A DNA stretch of 46,595 nucleotides, from positions 1-46,595 of the forward strand of contig JAJDCQ010000085.1 in NCBI GenBank assembly GCA_029260755.1, in the 5' to 3' direction. The notes beneath the pieces were generated by a model, which made no database searches, was not told the DNA's origin, and worked only from the letters and a program-made list of their open reading frames with translations. The position numbers and the translations under genes are program-made. This document shows positions 18,812 through 28,903 of this stretch, in pieces. Origin of the DNA: Planctomycetota bacterium. GTDB taxonomy: Bacteria > Planctomycetota > J058 > JAJDCQ01. Every line of letters starts with the position of its first letter. Positions within the stretch are counted from its first letter, which is position 1.

Positions 18812-20524
18812 CTACCGGCGCTCGCCGTCGTCCTGGATCCGGTCGGTGAACCCGCCGAGCCGCTGGCGCAGCTCGGCTGGCGTCGGCACGCGGAACGCCG
18901 TCCAGGCGCTCTCGCCCACCTCGAAGCCGTCGGTGACGACGACCTTCCACGAGTAGGCGCCCGGCGGGAGCTCGCGCTTGAGCGCCACCGCGGTGAGGGC
19001 GCCCGAGAACGGCAGGTCGAGGAGCACCTCGTCGTGGCTGTCGTCGTCGTCGATGAGGATCTTCGCGCCGATCTGCGGGTTCCCCTCCCGGTTGTAGAAC
19101 TGGAAGTGGAAGACCGGGCTCGGCGAGGCGAGCTGGCCCGCCCGCGGCGAGATCGGGATCGCGGTGATCCCGTCGAGGTTCTGGTAGTCGGGGCCGGTGC
19201 GGAAGCTCTGCCAGGGGCAGACGGCCGTGTTGCCGCGGCCGTCGTAGACGCCGACGCGCCAGTAGTAGGTGCGGTCCGGCTCGAGGCGGCTGCGGAGCGA
19301 CCAGCTCCCGGGGTTGCCGTTCAGCTCCTTGGTGTCGCTCTTGATCGTCGAGTGGTCGGCGTCGTCATCGAGCTGGACGCGGAAGCTGACCGGGTCGCCG
19401 TCGCCGTCCTCGACCCACCAGCGGAGCGTCGGGCTGTTCTTCACCTCTTCGCCGTGCGTCGGGCTCATCGCATGGACGACGGGCGGCGTGAAGTCCGTCT
19501 TGAAGTGGGCCCAGTCGGTGTCGCGAACGCGGCCGCGGGCGTCGACGACGCGAACGATCCAGAAGTAGTCCTTGCCCGGGAAGAGCGCCGCCGGGATCCG
19601 CGCCGCGCTGCGGGCGCTGTCGACGTGACCGCTGTCGAAGACGACGCCGTTACGGCTGTCGCGGTCGTCGTCGAGCATCACGCGATAGGCGATGTGCGGG
19701 GTGCCATCGTTGCGCCAGCGGAGGGTGACGCCGCGGACGCCGCCGTCGCCGACCCGCTCGGGGCGCAGGAGATCGGTGAAACCGATCACCTCGCCGCCGC
19801 GGGGGCGGGCGGGGCGGACGATCGGGCCGCCGAGGTCGCGCGGCTGCTGCGGGCGCTGAACGCTCGGGCGGGGATCGGCGCGGCCGTTGCCGCCACCGTT
19901 GCCGACGTTGCCGCCGACGGAGTTGTTGCCCGTGTTGCGACCGACGGTCGGCAGGTTGCCCGCGCCGCCGCGGACGAGCCACATGTAGTAGTCCCAGTCG
20001 AAGTGCGGGCCGGGATCCCAGTGGGTCGCGCCGGGCACCTCCTTGTGCCCGATGATGTGCTGGCGGTCCTTCGGGATGTTGTAGTCATCGCAGACGGCGC
20101 GCGTGATCGCGGCGCTCGCCCGGTACTGGGCGTCGGTCCAGTTGTTCCGGCCGGCGAAGCCCTCGTGCTCGATGCCGATCGAGCGGCGGTTGTAGGTGCT
20201 GTTGCCCGCATGCCAGGCGTTTACGCTCTCCTCGACCATCTGCGCGACCTGACCGTCGTAGCCGACGACGTAGTGAATGCTGACGCGCCGGCTCGAGCCC
20301 TGGAACGTCCGGATGCCGCTCTGGAAGCTGCCCTCGATCGTGTGGATGACCACGTACTGGATCGAGTTGCCGCGACGGCTGCTCTGGTGGTTGGGGTTGC
20401 CGGGGATCCAGGGGATGCCGGCGCGGCCGGCCTCGGCGGGCACGGCCGGGATCAGCAGCGCGAGCGCGATGGTCGCGGCGATCGCGACGGGTCGGGCGGC
20501 TGACTTCGAAGAGGCGGTGATCAC
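18812..20524 (-). CDS. Exported N-acetylmuramoyl-L-alanine amidase with Ig-like repeats
   Basis: The 570-residue product begins with a signal peptide (PVAIAATIALALLIPAVPAEA). Residues 45-175 form an amidase_2/PGRP domain: VVIHTIEGSF zinc histidine, HYVVGYDG, GIEHEG, IIGHKEVPG and THWDPGPHFDW, consistent with a zinc-dependent enzyme that cuts the bond between MurNAc and L-Ala. An Asn/Gly-rich linker follows, then two or three Fn3/Ig-like modules with repeated FRVQLDDDAD and YYWRVGVYD patterns (about 230-550). GTG 20524 was chosen for the signal peptide and AGAGGA upstream. A longer 620-residue frame begins at an ATG with no ribosome site. Probable role is peptidoglycan turnover. Confidence 0.92.
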   Translation of the reverse strand: MITASSKSAARPVAIAATIALALLIPAVPAEAGRAGIPWIPGNPNHQSSRRGNSIQYVVIHTIEGSFQSGIRTFQGSSRRVSIHYVVGYDGQVAQMVEESVNAWHAGNSTYNRRSIGIEHEGFAGRNNWTDAQYRASAAITRAVCDDYNIPKDRQHIIGHKEVPGATHWDPGPHFDWDYYMWLVRGGAGNLPTVGRNTGNNSVGGNVGNGGGNGRADPRPSVQRPQQPRDLGGPIVRPARPRGGEVIGFTDLLRPERVGDGGVRGVTLRWRNDGTPHIAYRVMLDDDRDSRNGVVFDSGHVDSARSAARIPAALFPGKDYFWIVRVVDARGRVRDTDWAHFKTDFTPPVVHAMSPTHGEEVKNSPTLRWWVEDGDGDPVSFRVQLDDDADHSTIKSDTKELNGNPGSWSLRSRLEPDRTYYWRVGVYDGRGNTAVCPWQSFRTGPDYQNLDGITAIPISPRAGQLASPSPVFHFQFYNREGNPQIGAKILIDDDDSHDEVLLDLPFSGALTAVALKRELPPGAYSWKVVVTDGFEVGESAWTAFRVPTPAELRQRLGGFTDRIQDDGERR

Positions 20525-20744
20525 GAGTGTCGGTCCTCTGGGCGTGGCTGGGTCTTCGCCGTGGGTTTCGCAAGCCCCGAGCCAAACGTCAGAATACAGT
20601 GGCGACAACGGGTTCGGAAAGAACAAAGCCGCGAGATGGCCGAAACGAGGCGGAGACCGAACCGATCGCGACACCGAAAGTGAGCACGATGGACACGGGG
20701 CCTCGGCACCAGATTAGGAGAACGATCGGGTGGGGCGGGGCGGG

Positions 20745-21350
20745 CTATCGCTCCCAGAAGAAGGGGCGCGGGTCCTGGTGGAGGCCCGACGAGATCCACC
20801 GTCGCGCTTGCCGGACGCGCCGCACCTCGCCAACTTGGGCGAGGACTTCGTGCGCGAGTCGCGAGTCTCGTGGGGCGACCATCACGGCGGCATCGCAGAC
20901 GTTCCGCTGCTGCCGCCAGTGCGACGCCGGGAGGCTCGCGTCGCGGAGCTTCGAGAGGCACCTCATCCAGGGCCCGCGCGCGCCCGGTAGGAGTCCCTGG
21001 AACAGGAGGAAGAGCGCCTCGGATCTGCTCGCGGCGTGGTCGATGAGTCGCGAGTGATCGAGAAGACCGTAGACTCGGCTGCGGCGCGGCTCGATGCCCC
21101 GCTCGATCAGCGCCCGCACGAGCCAGGCCCCGCCGGCGACGGGGCCAAACGCATCTCCGTGGCGGCTCGAGATGCGAACGAACCCCTCCTCGGCAATCTC
21201 CAAGACTCTCTCGGGCGGGGCGTAGCGGGCTATCCAGCCGAAGGACTGCGCGGCGGGCCTCGCATCGGTGATCTGGCGTGCGCTCCGGAGCGCGTCGTAG
21301 GTGTCCCTCGAAGCTAGGTAGAGTGCGTCGTCTCGGAGCTGGATCGACAT
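20745..21350 (-). CDS. Hypothetical protein, unknown family
   Basis: I do not recognise this 201-residue product. It is soluble, Arg-rich, without signal peptide or membrane segment. Trp/Arg-rich patches are noticeable, such as RWISSGLHQDPRPFFWER at the C-terminus. No catalytic motif is visible. The ATG at 21350 has GAGG 11 bases upstream. Codon third positions look less GC-biased than in neighbours, a hint of foreign origin or relaxed selection. It is the only gene between the amidase and the divergent TPR gene. A spurious frame cannot be excluded. Confidence 0.55.
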   Translation of the reverse strand: MSIQLRDDALYLASRDTYDALRSARQITDARPAAQSFGWIARYAPPERVLEIAEEGFVRISSRHGDAFGPVAGGAWLVRALIERGIEPRRSRVYGLLDHSRLIDHAASRSEALFLLFQGLLPGARGPWMRCLSKLRDASLPASHWRQQRNVCDAAVMVAPRDSRLAHEVLAQVGEVRRVRQARRWISSGLHQDPRPFFWER

Positions 21351-21555
21351 CGTGGGCCCTCGAGGGGCAGACGGGTCGCATCCTCGGCCCTGTCACTCCG
21401 ACTCAGCATGAGCGGTTCGGCTGCGCGTGCCGAGACCTCGGAGGGGGCCTGGCATGCGGCCCGCCGGTCGGGTCCGAGGGCGCGCGTCCGCCGCCTTGCC
21501 TCTGGCGTCTTCCCCGCCGATGGGTCAGGGTTGGCGGTGCCAGGAGAAGACCCCG

Positions 21556-22908
21556 ATGTCGCGCCACCGCTCCGCCCTGCTTTCCCTCCTTCTCGTGATC
21601 GCCTTCGCGACCCCCGCGCTCGCCCAGGACGCCGCCGGCGACCCGCGCGTCGCGGAGCTTCGGGCCGAGGCGGTCGAGCGGAGCAAGGTCGGCGATCTCG
21701 AGGGGGCGATCGCGCTCTACTCGGCGCTCATCGAGCTGGCTCCCGACGACGGCGACGCCCACTTCCAGCGGGGGCTCGCTCGCTATCGCCTCGGCGATGC
21801 CGCCGGCTCGCTCGGCGATCTCGATGCGGCGCTCGCGCTCGCGCCCGAGCACCTCGAGGCGCTCTCGATGCGGGCGAGCATCCGGGCGAAGACCGGGGAT
21901 CTGAAGGGCGCGCGGGCCGACTGGGATGCGCGGATCGCGGCGCGTCCCGACCCGAAGGCGTACGCGGGCCGGGCGGCCGTTCGAGCGTCGGCGGGCGACA
22001 CCGACGGGGCGCTGCAGGACTACGGGGCGGCCCTCGAGCTCGCTCCGGACGACCCTCGCTTGCTCCGATTCCGGGCCGCGCTTCGCGAGCGGCGGGGCGA
22101 CCTGGCCGGCGCGCTCGCGGACTACGACGCCGTGATCGCGAAGGCCTCCAAGCCGGTCCTTCGGCTCTACCGCGGGCGCGTTCGCCTGCGGGCGGGCGAT
22201 GCGGCCGGCGCGATCGAGGACTTCGACTCGGTCCTCGCCGAGGATGCGAAGGCGACCGGGGCGCTCCTCGGGCGCGGCGCCGCGCGGCTCGCGTCGGGCG
22301 ACACCGCCGCGGCGCTCGCCGACTACGAGCGCGTGTTGACCCTCCAGCCCGACCATCCGAAGGGCCTGGCCGGCCGCGCCGAGGCGCGCCTCCGGAGCGG
22401 GCAGGTCGCGCGCGCGATCGTCGACCTCGACCGGGCCGTGACCATCCAGCCCGACGAGCCCGACCTGCGCGTGGCGCGCGGTCGGGCCCTCGCGCTGAAG
22501 GGCGACACCGGCTCGGCGGCGGTCGAGCTCGCGACCGCGTGCGTCCTCGAGCCGGGCGATCCGACGCCGGCGCTCTGGGTCGCGGCGCTCGGCGGGACCG
22601 GCGAGCTCGTCCGGCCGTTCGCGGGTCGCGACGGGTTCACGGCGAAGCTCGCGCGGCATCTCCTCGGGGAGCTCGGCGTCGACGAGCTCCTCGCTGCGGC
22701 CGTCGGCGCGGGGGAAGCCGAGGCCCCCGGGAAGGCCCGGCGGCTCTGCGAAGCCCGCCTCTTCCTCGGCGTCGCGGCCGAGCGGGACGACGACCCCGAC
22801 GGCGCGCGGGCGCACTACGCCGCGTGCGTCGCGACCGACGCGACGACCCTCGACGCCCACGCCTGGGCGAAGGCGCGCCTCGCGATCCTCGGGAAGGGCT
22901 CGGACTAG
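21556..22908 (+). CDS. Exported TPR-repeat protein
   Basis: The 450-residue protein starts with a signal peptide (LLSLLLVIAFATPALAQ, cut after Ala). About nine TPR units of 34 residues fill residues 30-350 with repeats such as GDLEGAIALYSALIELAPDD and GDTAAALADYERVLTLQPDH. Long TPR arrays scaffold protein complexes, here probably in the periplasm. The C-terminal 80 residues are helical. The ATG has CAGGAGAA upstream at the proper distance. No enzyme domain is seen. Confidence 0.92.
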   Translation: MSRHRSALLSLLLVIAFATPALAQDAAGDPRVAELRAEAVERSKVGDLEGAIALYSALIELAPDDGDAHFQRGLARYRLGDAAGSLGDLDAALALAPEHLEALSMRASIRAKTGDLKGARADWDARIAARPDPKAYAGRAAVRASAGDTDGALQDYGAALELAPDDPRLLRFRAALRERRGDLAGALADYDAVIAKASKPVLRLYRGRVRLRAGDAAGAIEDFDSVLAEDAKATGALLGRGAARLASGDTAAALADYERVLTLQPDHPKGLAGRAEARLRSGQVARAIVDLDRAVTIQPDEPDLRVARGRALALKGDTGSAAVELATACVLEPGDPTPALWVAALGGTGELVRPFAGRDGFTAKLARHLLGELGVDELLAAAVGAGEAEAPGKARRLCEARLFLGVAAERDDDPDGARAHYAACVATDATTLDAHAWAKARLAILGKGSD

Positions 22909-23097
22909 CCCGCATGGGGCTATCAAGCTCGCTCAGGCGACCGCGGGCGCCCTATCGCCGCACGAACGAGCCGACCGGCTCTGGGGTGGCGCTCACCTCG
23001 CCATCCAGAGAGCGGGAGAACGCGGGAGAGGAAGTGCCACGATGGCTCCGTGACGGCGCGGTTCCCGGGTTCTCTCCGTGTCTCTGCAGAGCTTCCC

Positions 23098-23242
23098 GTT
23101 CCTGGAGCACGCGAACAGAATCTCACGCAAAGGCGCAGAGGCGCCAAGGATCGCTGCTCTGATCCGAGATCTCGACCTGGCAGAGCCCCTTTGCGCCTTT
23201 GCGCCTTTGCGTGAGGTTTCGTCGTTCCTGGAACGCGCGCAC
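23098..23242. repeat. Long inverted-repeat element 4 (GCAAAGG type)
   Basis: The arms (23098-23148 and 23183-23242) consist of three 8-bp CGCAAAGG-like units after CTCACG, in opposite orientation around a 35-bp loop. The arms differ at several positions. The outermost bases on each side are GTTCCTGGA-like, a tag also present at 23443 and 35947. Confidence 0.9.
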
Positions 23243-23261
23243 ATGATTGCCGTCGCGGGGA

Positions 23262-23420
23262 AACGATCCACAGATTGCACAGATTGCACAGATAGCCGCG
23301 GGCGGGTCCGAGGCGTTGCCGATGCCGAAGCCGAAACGGGCCGCCGCCCTTCGGCGAGGGATGATCGCCTTCGGCAACTCGTAATCTGTGTCATCTGTGT
23401 TGTGTAATCTGTGGATCGTT
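23262..23420. repeat. Long inverted-repeat element 5, copy of element 2
   Basis: The arms are GATCCACAGATT-type 9-bp units (left 23265-23293, right 23382-23419), slightly decayed on the right. The loop blocks GCCGCGGGCGGGTCCGAG and CGAGGGATGA...CTTCGGCAACTCG also occur in the element at 10749-10893. Confidence 0.92.
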
Positions 23421-23439
23421 CCCCGTTCGCGCAAGAAGA

Positions 23440-23575
23440 CCCGGTGTTCCTGGAACACCTCCCGGACGCCGGCGACTCGCAATCCGCGGAATCCGCGAAA
23501 TCCGCGGTTCCACGCGTCTCGCGGCGAGAGAACGAAACCGCGGATTGTCGGATTGGCTGGATTCGTTCCGCTCGG
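23440..23575. repeat. Long inverted-repeat element 6 (AATCCGCGG type)
   Basis: The left arm (23481-23511) has three 9-bp AATCCGCGN units. The right arm (23533-23566) keeps one exact inverted unit and two degenerate ones. At the left edge is a perfect palindrome GGTGTTCC-T-GGAACACC (23443-23459). The right-arm segment CGCGGATTGTCGGATTG recurs in the element at 35945-36090. Confidence 0.88.
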
Positions 23576-23605
23576 CGCCTGAGCGAGCTCATAGCCCCTA
23601 TCCGG

Positions 23606-24838
23606 CTAGTAGACGCGCCCCCGCCGCGGCCTCTTCTTCGCCGGCTTCGCCGACGCGCGACTCGCCGGCTCGGGCAGGTCCTTCGCCGTCAGCGCCAGGA
23701 TCGCCATCGCCGTTCCGTAGGCCCGGCTCACCTCGAAGACGCGGTCGTTCCAGGAGCCGTCCTCGCCGTTGCGGATCCCGAGGAGCAGGTCGCGGAGCTT
23801 CGCGCGCCGCTCGGGGCGGTCGGCCTCTTCGAGCTGCTCGATCGCCTGGGCCGCGTAGTACTGCCCGTAGAAGAAGTAGTAGGGCGCGATCCCGTAGGGC
23901 CCCTCGTGGGTCCCGTTCTTCGCTCGCCGCTTCTCGAGCTCGTTCCAGTGCTCGAAGAACGCGTCGACGCTCGCGCGGGTCCGCTCGCGGCTCCCCTCGC
24001 CGAGCAGGAGCAGGGTCGCGTCCGAGATCGGCATCCGGGCGATCGCTCCGGGCACCTTGTCGGTCCGACCGGCCCGCCCGCTCGCCGCTCCGCTGTAGGT
24101 GAACGCTCCCGTCTCGGCGTTGCGGGAGCGCTCGAGGGCGACCGCCGCGCGCTCGAGGACCGCGTCGGGCACGTCGATCCCGCGCGCCCGCGCCTCGAGG
24201 AGCGCCTGCACCACCGGCGCCGTCACGAACGAGCCGTGCGCGTTCGGCGCCTTCCCGCCGCGCGGCCGGCTGTAGTTCCAGCCTCCCCGCTCGGGGATCT
24301 CGGTCGCGATCAACGCCTCGGCCGCGAACGTGATCGCCGCGTCGATCTTCTTGCCGTGCTTGCGCGACCAGCTCGGGTTCTTCGCCCGCAGCGCACAGAG
24401 ATACTGGAGGGCGTAGGTCTGGCCCCACACCCGGACGTCGTAGGTGTCCTTGAAGGTCCCGTCCATGAGCGGGTCGGACAGGCCGTCGATCACGAACAGG
24501 GTCGCCCGCTCGAGCACCTTGGCGTTCTTGCGCCGGTCGACCCGATCGCCCGTCTGCAGAAGCGCGAGCCCGACGATCGAGGTGCCGCCGACCCGATAGC
24601 CGACCGGGATCCCGTAGACGCCCCGGTAGGTCCAGGCGCCGTCCTTCTCCGGCGTCGCGAGGAGGAGCTCGGTCCCCTTCTTCACCGCGTCGCGGACGAC
24701 GCGGTCGACGTCGTCGGCGTGACCGGTCGTCACCGCCGGCGCCAGGCGATCGGGCGCGAGGAGCGCGCCCGTCAGGGTCGCGGCGACGAGGAGACCGAGC
24801 AGCGCGGCGGACGGCCGGCGACGGGCACGGATCGGCAT
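23606..24838 (-). CDS. Exported alpha/alpha-barrel (squalene-cyclase-like repeat) protein
   Basis: The 410-residue product begins with an export signal (basic start, then ALLGLLVAATLTGALLAP). The rest has the helical repeats of the prenyltransferase/squalene-cyclase fold, with turns such as GGWNYSRPRGG, GAWTYRGVYG and DGSWNDRV. The cyclase DXDD acid motif is not seen, so this is likely a non-cyclase member of the fold, of the kind common in planctomycetes and often of unknown role. The C-terminus is Lys/Arg-rich (KPAKKRPRRGRVY). AGGAAA sits ahead of the ATG. It follows the ligase-like gene by 43 bp in the same direction. Confidence 0.88.
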   Translation of the reverse strand: MPIRARRRPSAALLGLLVAATLTGALLAPDRLAPAVTTGHADDVDRVVRDAVKKGTELLLATPEKDGAWTYRGVYGIPVGYRVGGTSIVGLALLQTGDRVDRRKNAKVLERATLFVIDGLSDPLMDGTFKDTYDVRVWGQTYALQYLCALRAKNPSWSRKHGKKIDAAITFAAEALIATEIPERGGWNYSRPRGGKAPNAHGSFVTAPVVQALLEARARGIDVPDAVLERAAVALERSRNAETGAFTYSGAASGRAGRTDKVPGAIARMPISDATLLLLGEGSRERTRASVDAFFEHWNELEKRRAKNGTHEGPYGIAPYYFFYGQYYAAQAIEQLEEADRPERRAKLRDLLLGIRNGEDGSWNDRVFEVSRAYGTAMAILALTAKDLPEPASRASAKPAKKRPRRGRVY

Positions 24839-24881
24839 GGGGGCGTTTCCTTGCAGGAGGGAGGGAGGCTTGCTCGTTGGC

Positions 24882-26189
24882 TCAGGAGCTGGTGCGACGC
24901 CGGGTGCGGCGTCCGCCGCTCGCCTGCGCCGCGAGGGCCGCCCGGTCGGGCTGGCCGCTGTCGTTGCGCGCGATCTCGTCGACGACGATCCAGCGGTCCG
25001 GCTGCCGGGCCGGCGAGAGTTGCTGCTGGACGAACGCGCGCCAGTCCTTCTCGCTCTTCCCGCCCGGCGCGACGACGAACGCGACGAGGCGCGGGTCGGG
25101 CTCGGCCGGGTCGACGACGCCGACGACGGCCGCCTGCTCGATCCCGGGGATGACCTGGAGGGTCGCCTCGACCGCGGTCGGGCTGACGCCCTCGCCGCCG
25201 CGCTCGATCAGGCCCGGCGCGAGCTCCTCGCACACCGTCGCGCGGCCGGTCTCGGCGTCCATCCCGTGCCATCTGAGGATCTTGGCCGCGGGGAACGCGT
25301 CGCGGACGAGCTCGCCCTCGTCGGGGGTGAGGCGGGCTCCCCACTTCAGGATGACCTCGACCTTGTCGATCGGCGCGCTCTGCTCGAGCGCCTGGCGCGC
25401 GATCGCGAGGACCGCCGCGCTCGGGGCGCCGAGGGTGTCGACGTGGCTGCTTCGCACCCACCGGGCGTGGTCGCCGCCGTCGTCGGGGTCGGCGAAGTAG
25501 AGGGTGCCGCCGTGCCCGAGGGTCGCGAGCACCTGCCCGACGAGCGCCGCCGGCTGGTGGAGCGGCCCGAGCGCCGCGACCCGTCCGCTCTCCTCGCCGG
25601 GGAGGGCGTCGGCGACGTTCCGGCACGAGCGAACGAGCTGGCGATGCGTGAAGGTGATCGAGCCGAGCTCGCCGTCGCTCCCGTCGGCGTAGAACTTGAT
25701 CGCGTCGACCGTGCTCGTCGCCGCCTTGCCGATCGCGCGGCCGCCGCGGCTGCCGGCCCGCTCGAGCGCCTCGATGGAGCTGAGCCCGCGCCGTCCCACG
25801 CGCACCGTCCGGGCGCGCCGGCTCACCTCGGCGACCACCTCGGCCGGCAGCGTCGCGGTCGCGATCACGAGCGATGGCGTGGACGCCTCGAGCAGACGGG
25901 CGACGTCGGCGACGCCGGCGTCGGCGGCGATCGGGACGACCGTCGCGCCGCAGGCGAGGACGGCGAACATGTGCGCGACGAAGTCGACCCCGTCGGTCAG
26001 CATCAGCGCGACGACGTCGCCCTTCTTCGCCCCCTCGGCGTCCATCGCCGCGGCGAGGGCGGCGCACCGATCGCGCAGCGCCCGGTAGCGGATGCGGCTG
26101 TCACCCCGGACGAGCGCCGTCGCGAGCGGATCGCGGGCGCACGGGGAGAGGAGGCATTCGGTCAGGAGGTCGAGGCGCTCGCGGGCCAC
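24882..26189 (-). CDS. Degenerate AMP-forming ligase-like protein
   Basis: The 435-residue protein has the overall pattern of an acyl-CoA synthetase/ANL enzyme: VVALMLTDGVDFVAHMFAVLACGATVVPI (N-terminal lobe), GSITFTHRQLV at the position of the phosphate loop, and WIVVDEIARNDSGQPDRAAL at the C-terminal lobe. Key residues are changed. The loop usually TSGTTGxPKG reads YADGSDGELGSITFTH without Lys, the tyrosine-glycine-threonine-glutamate block is absent, and the catalytic Lys of the PKTxSGK motif is Gln (NDSGQPDR). The protein is also about 80-100 residues shorter than typical members. It may bind an acyl ligand without catalysis, or be a divergent enzyme. GTG start with GGAG upstream. Confidence 0.8.
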   Translation of the reverse strand: MARERLDLLTECLLSPCARDPLATALVRGDSRIRYRALRDRCAALAAAMDAEGAKKGDVVALMLTDGVDFVAHMFAVLACGATVVPIAADAGVADVARLLEASTPSLVIATATLPAEVVAEVSRRARTVRVGRRGLSSIEALERAGSRGGRAIGKAATSTVDAIKFYADGSDGELGSITFTHRQLVRSCRNVADALPGEESGRVAALGPLHQPAALVGQVLATLGHGGTLYFADPDDGGDHARWVRSSHVDTLGAPSAAVLAIARQALEQSAPIDKVEVILKWGARLTPDEGELVRDAFPAAKILRWHGMDAETGRATVCEELAPGLIERGGEGVSPTAVEATLQVIPGIEQAAVVGVVDPAEPDPRLVAFVVAPGGKSEKDWRAFVQQQLSPARQPDRWIVVDEIARNDSGQPDRAALAAQASGGRRTRRRTSS

Positions 26190-26299
26190 GCGCGGCTCCG
26201 GGGACGGCGATCGGTGATGGTCGATGCGGCGCCCTGCGGCGCCGCGGGGAGGGGATTGTCGTGGGCGCGGGAAGCCTCGTCAACAGAAAGGACGGATCG

Positions 26300-28843
<2,544 letters not shown>

Positions 28844-28903
28844 TCGGTTATGGCGCCGTCGGGGCGCCCGCGCAAGGCGAGGAGTGGGTCGGAGCGGTCC
28901 GGA

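Larger units (their letters stand above)
22909..23605. other. Repeat-rich intergenic region
   Basis: About 700 bp without a gene, made mostly of three inverted-repeat elements in series (23098-23242, 23262-23420, 23440-23575). A fourth, decayed one may lie at about 22994-23096, where GAGAGCGGGAGAA is partly mirrored by CTCTCCGTGTCTCTGC. Frames across it code only for repeat-derived peptides. Confidence 0.75.

Noticed and set aside
23411..25153. 580-residue frame antisense to the alpha/alpha-barrel protein
   Set aside because: Low-complexity Arg/Glu product; begins inside a repeat element.
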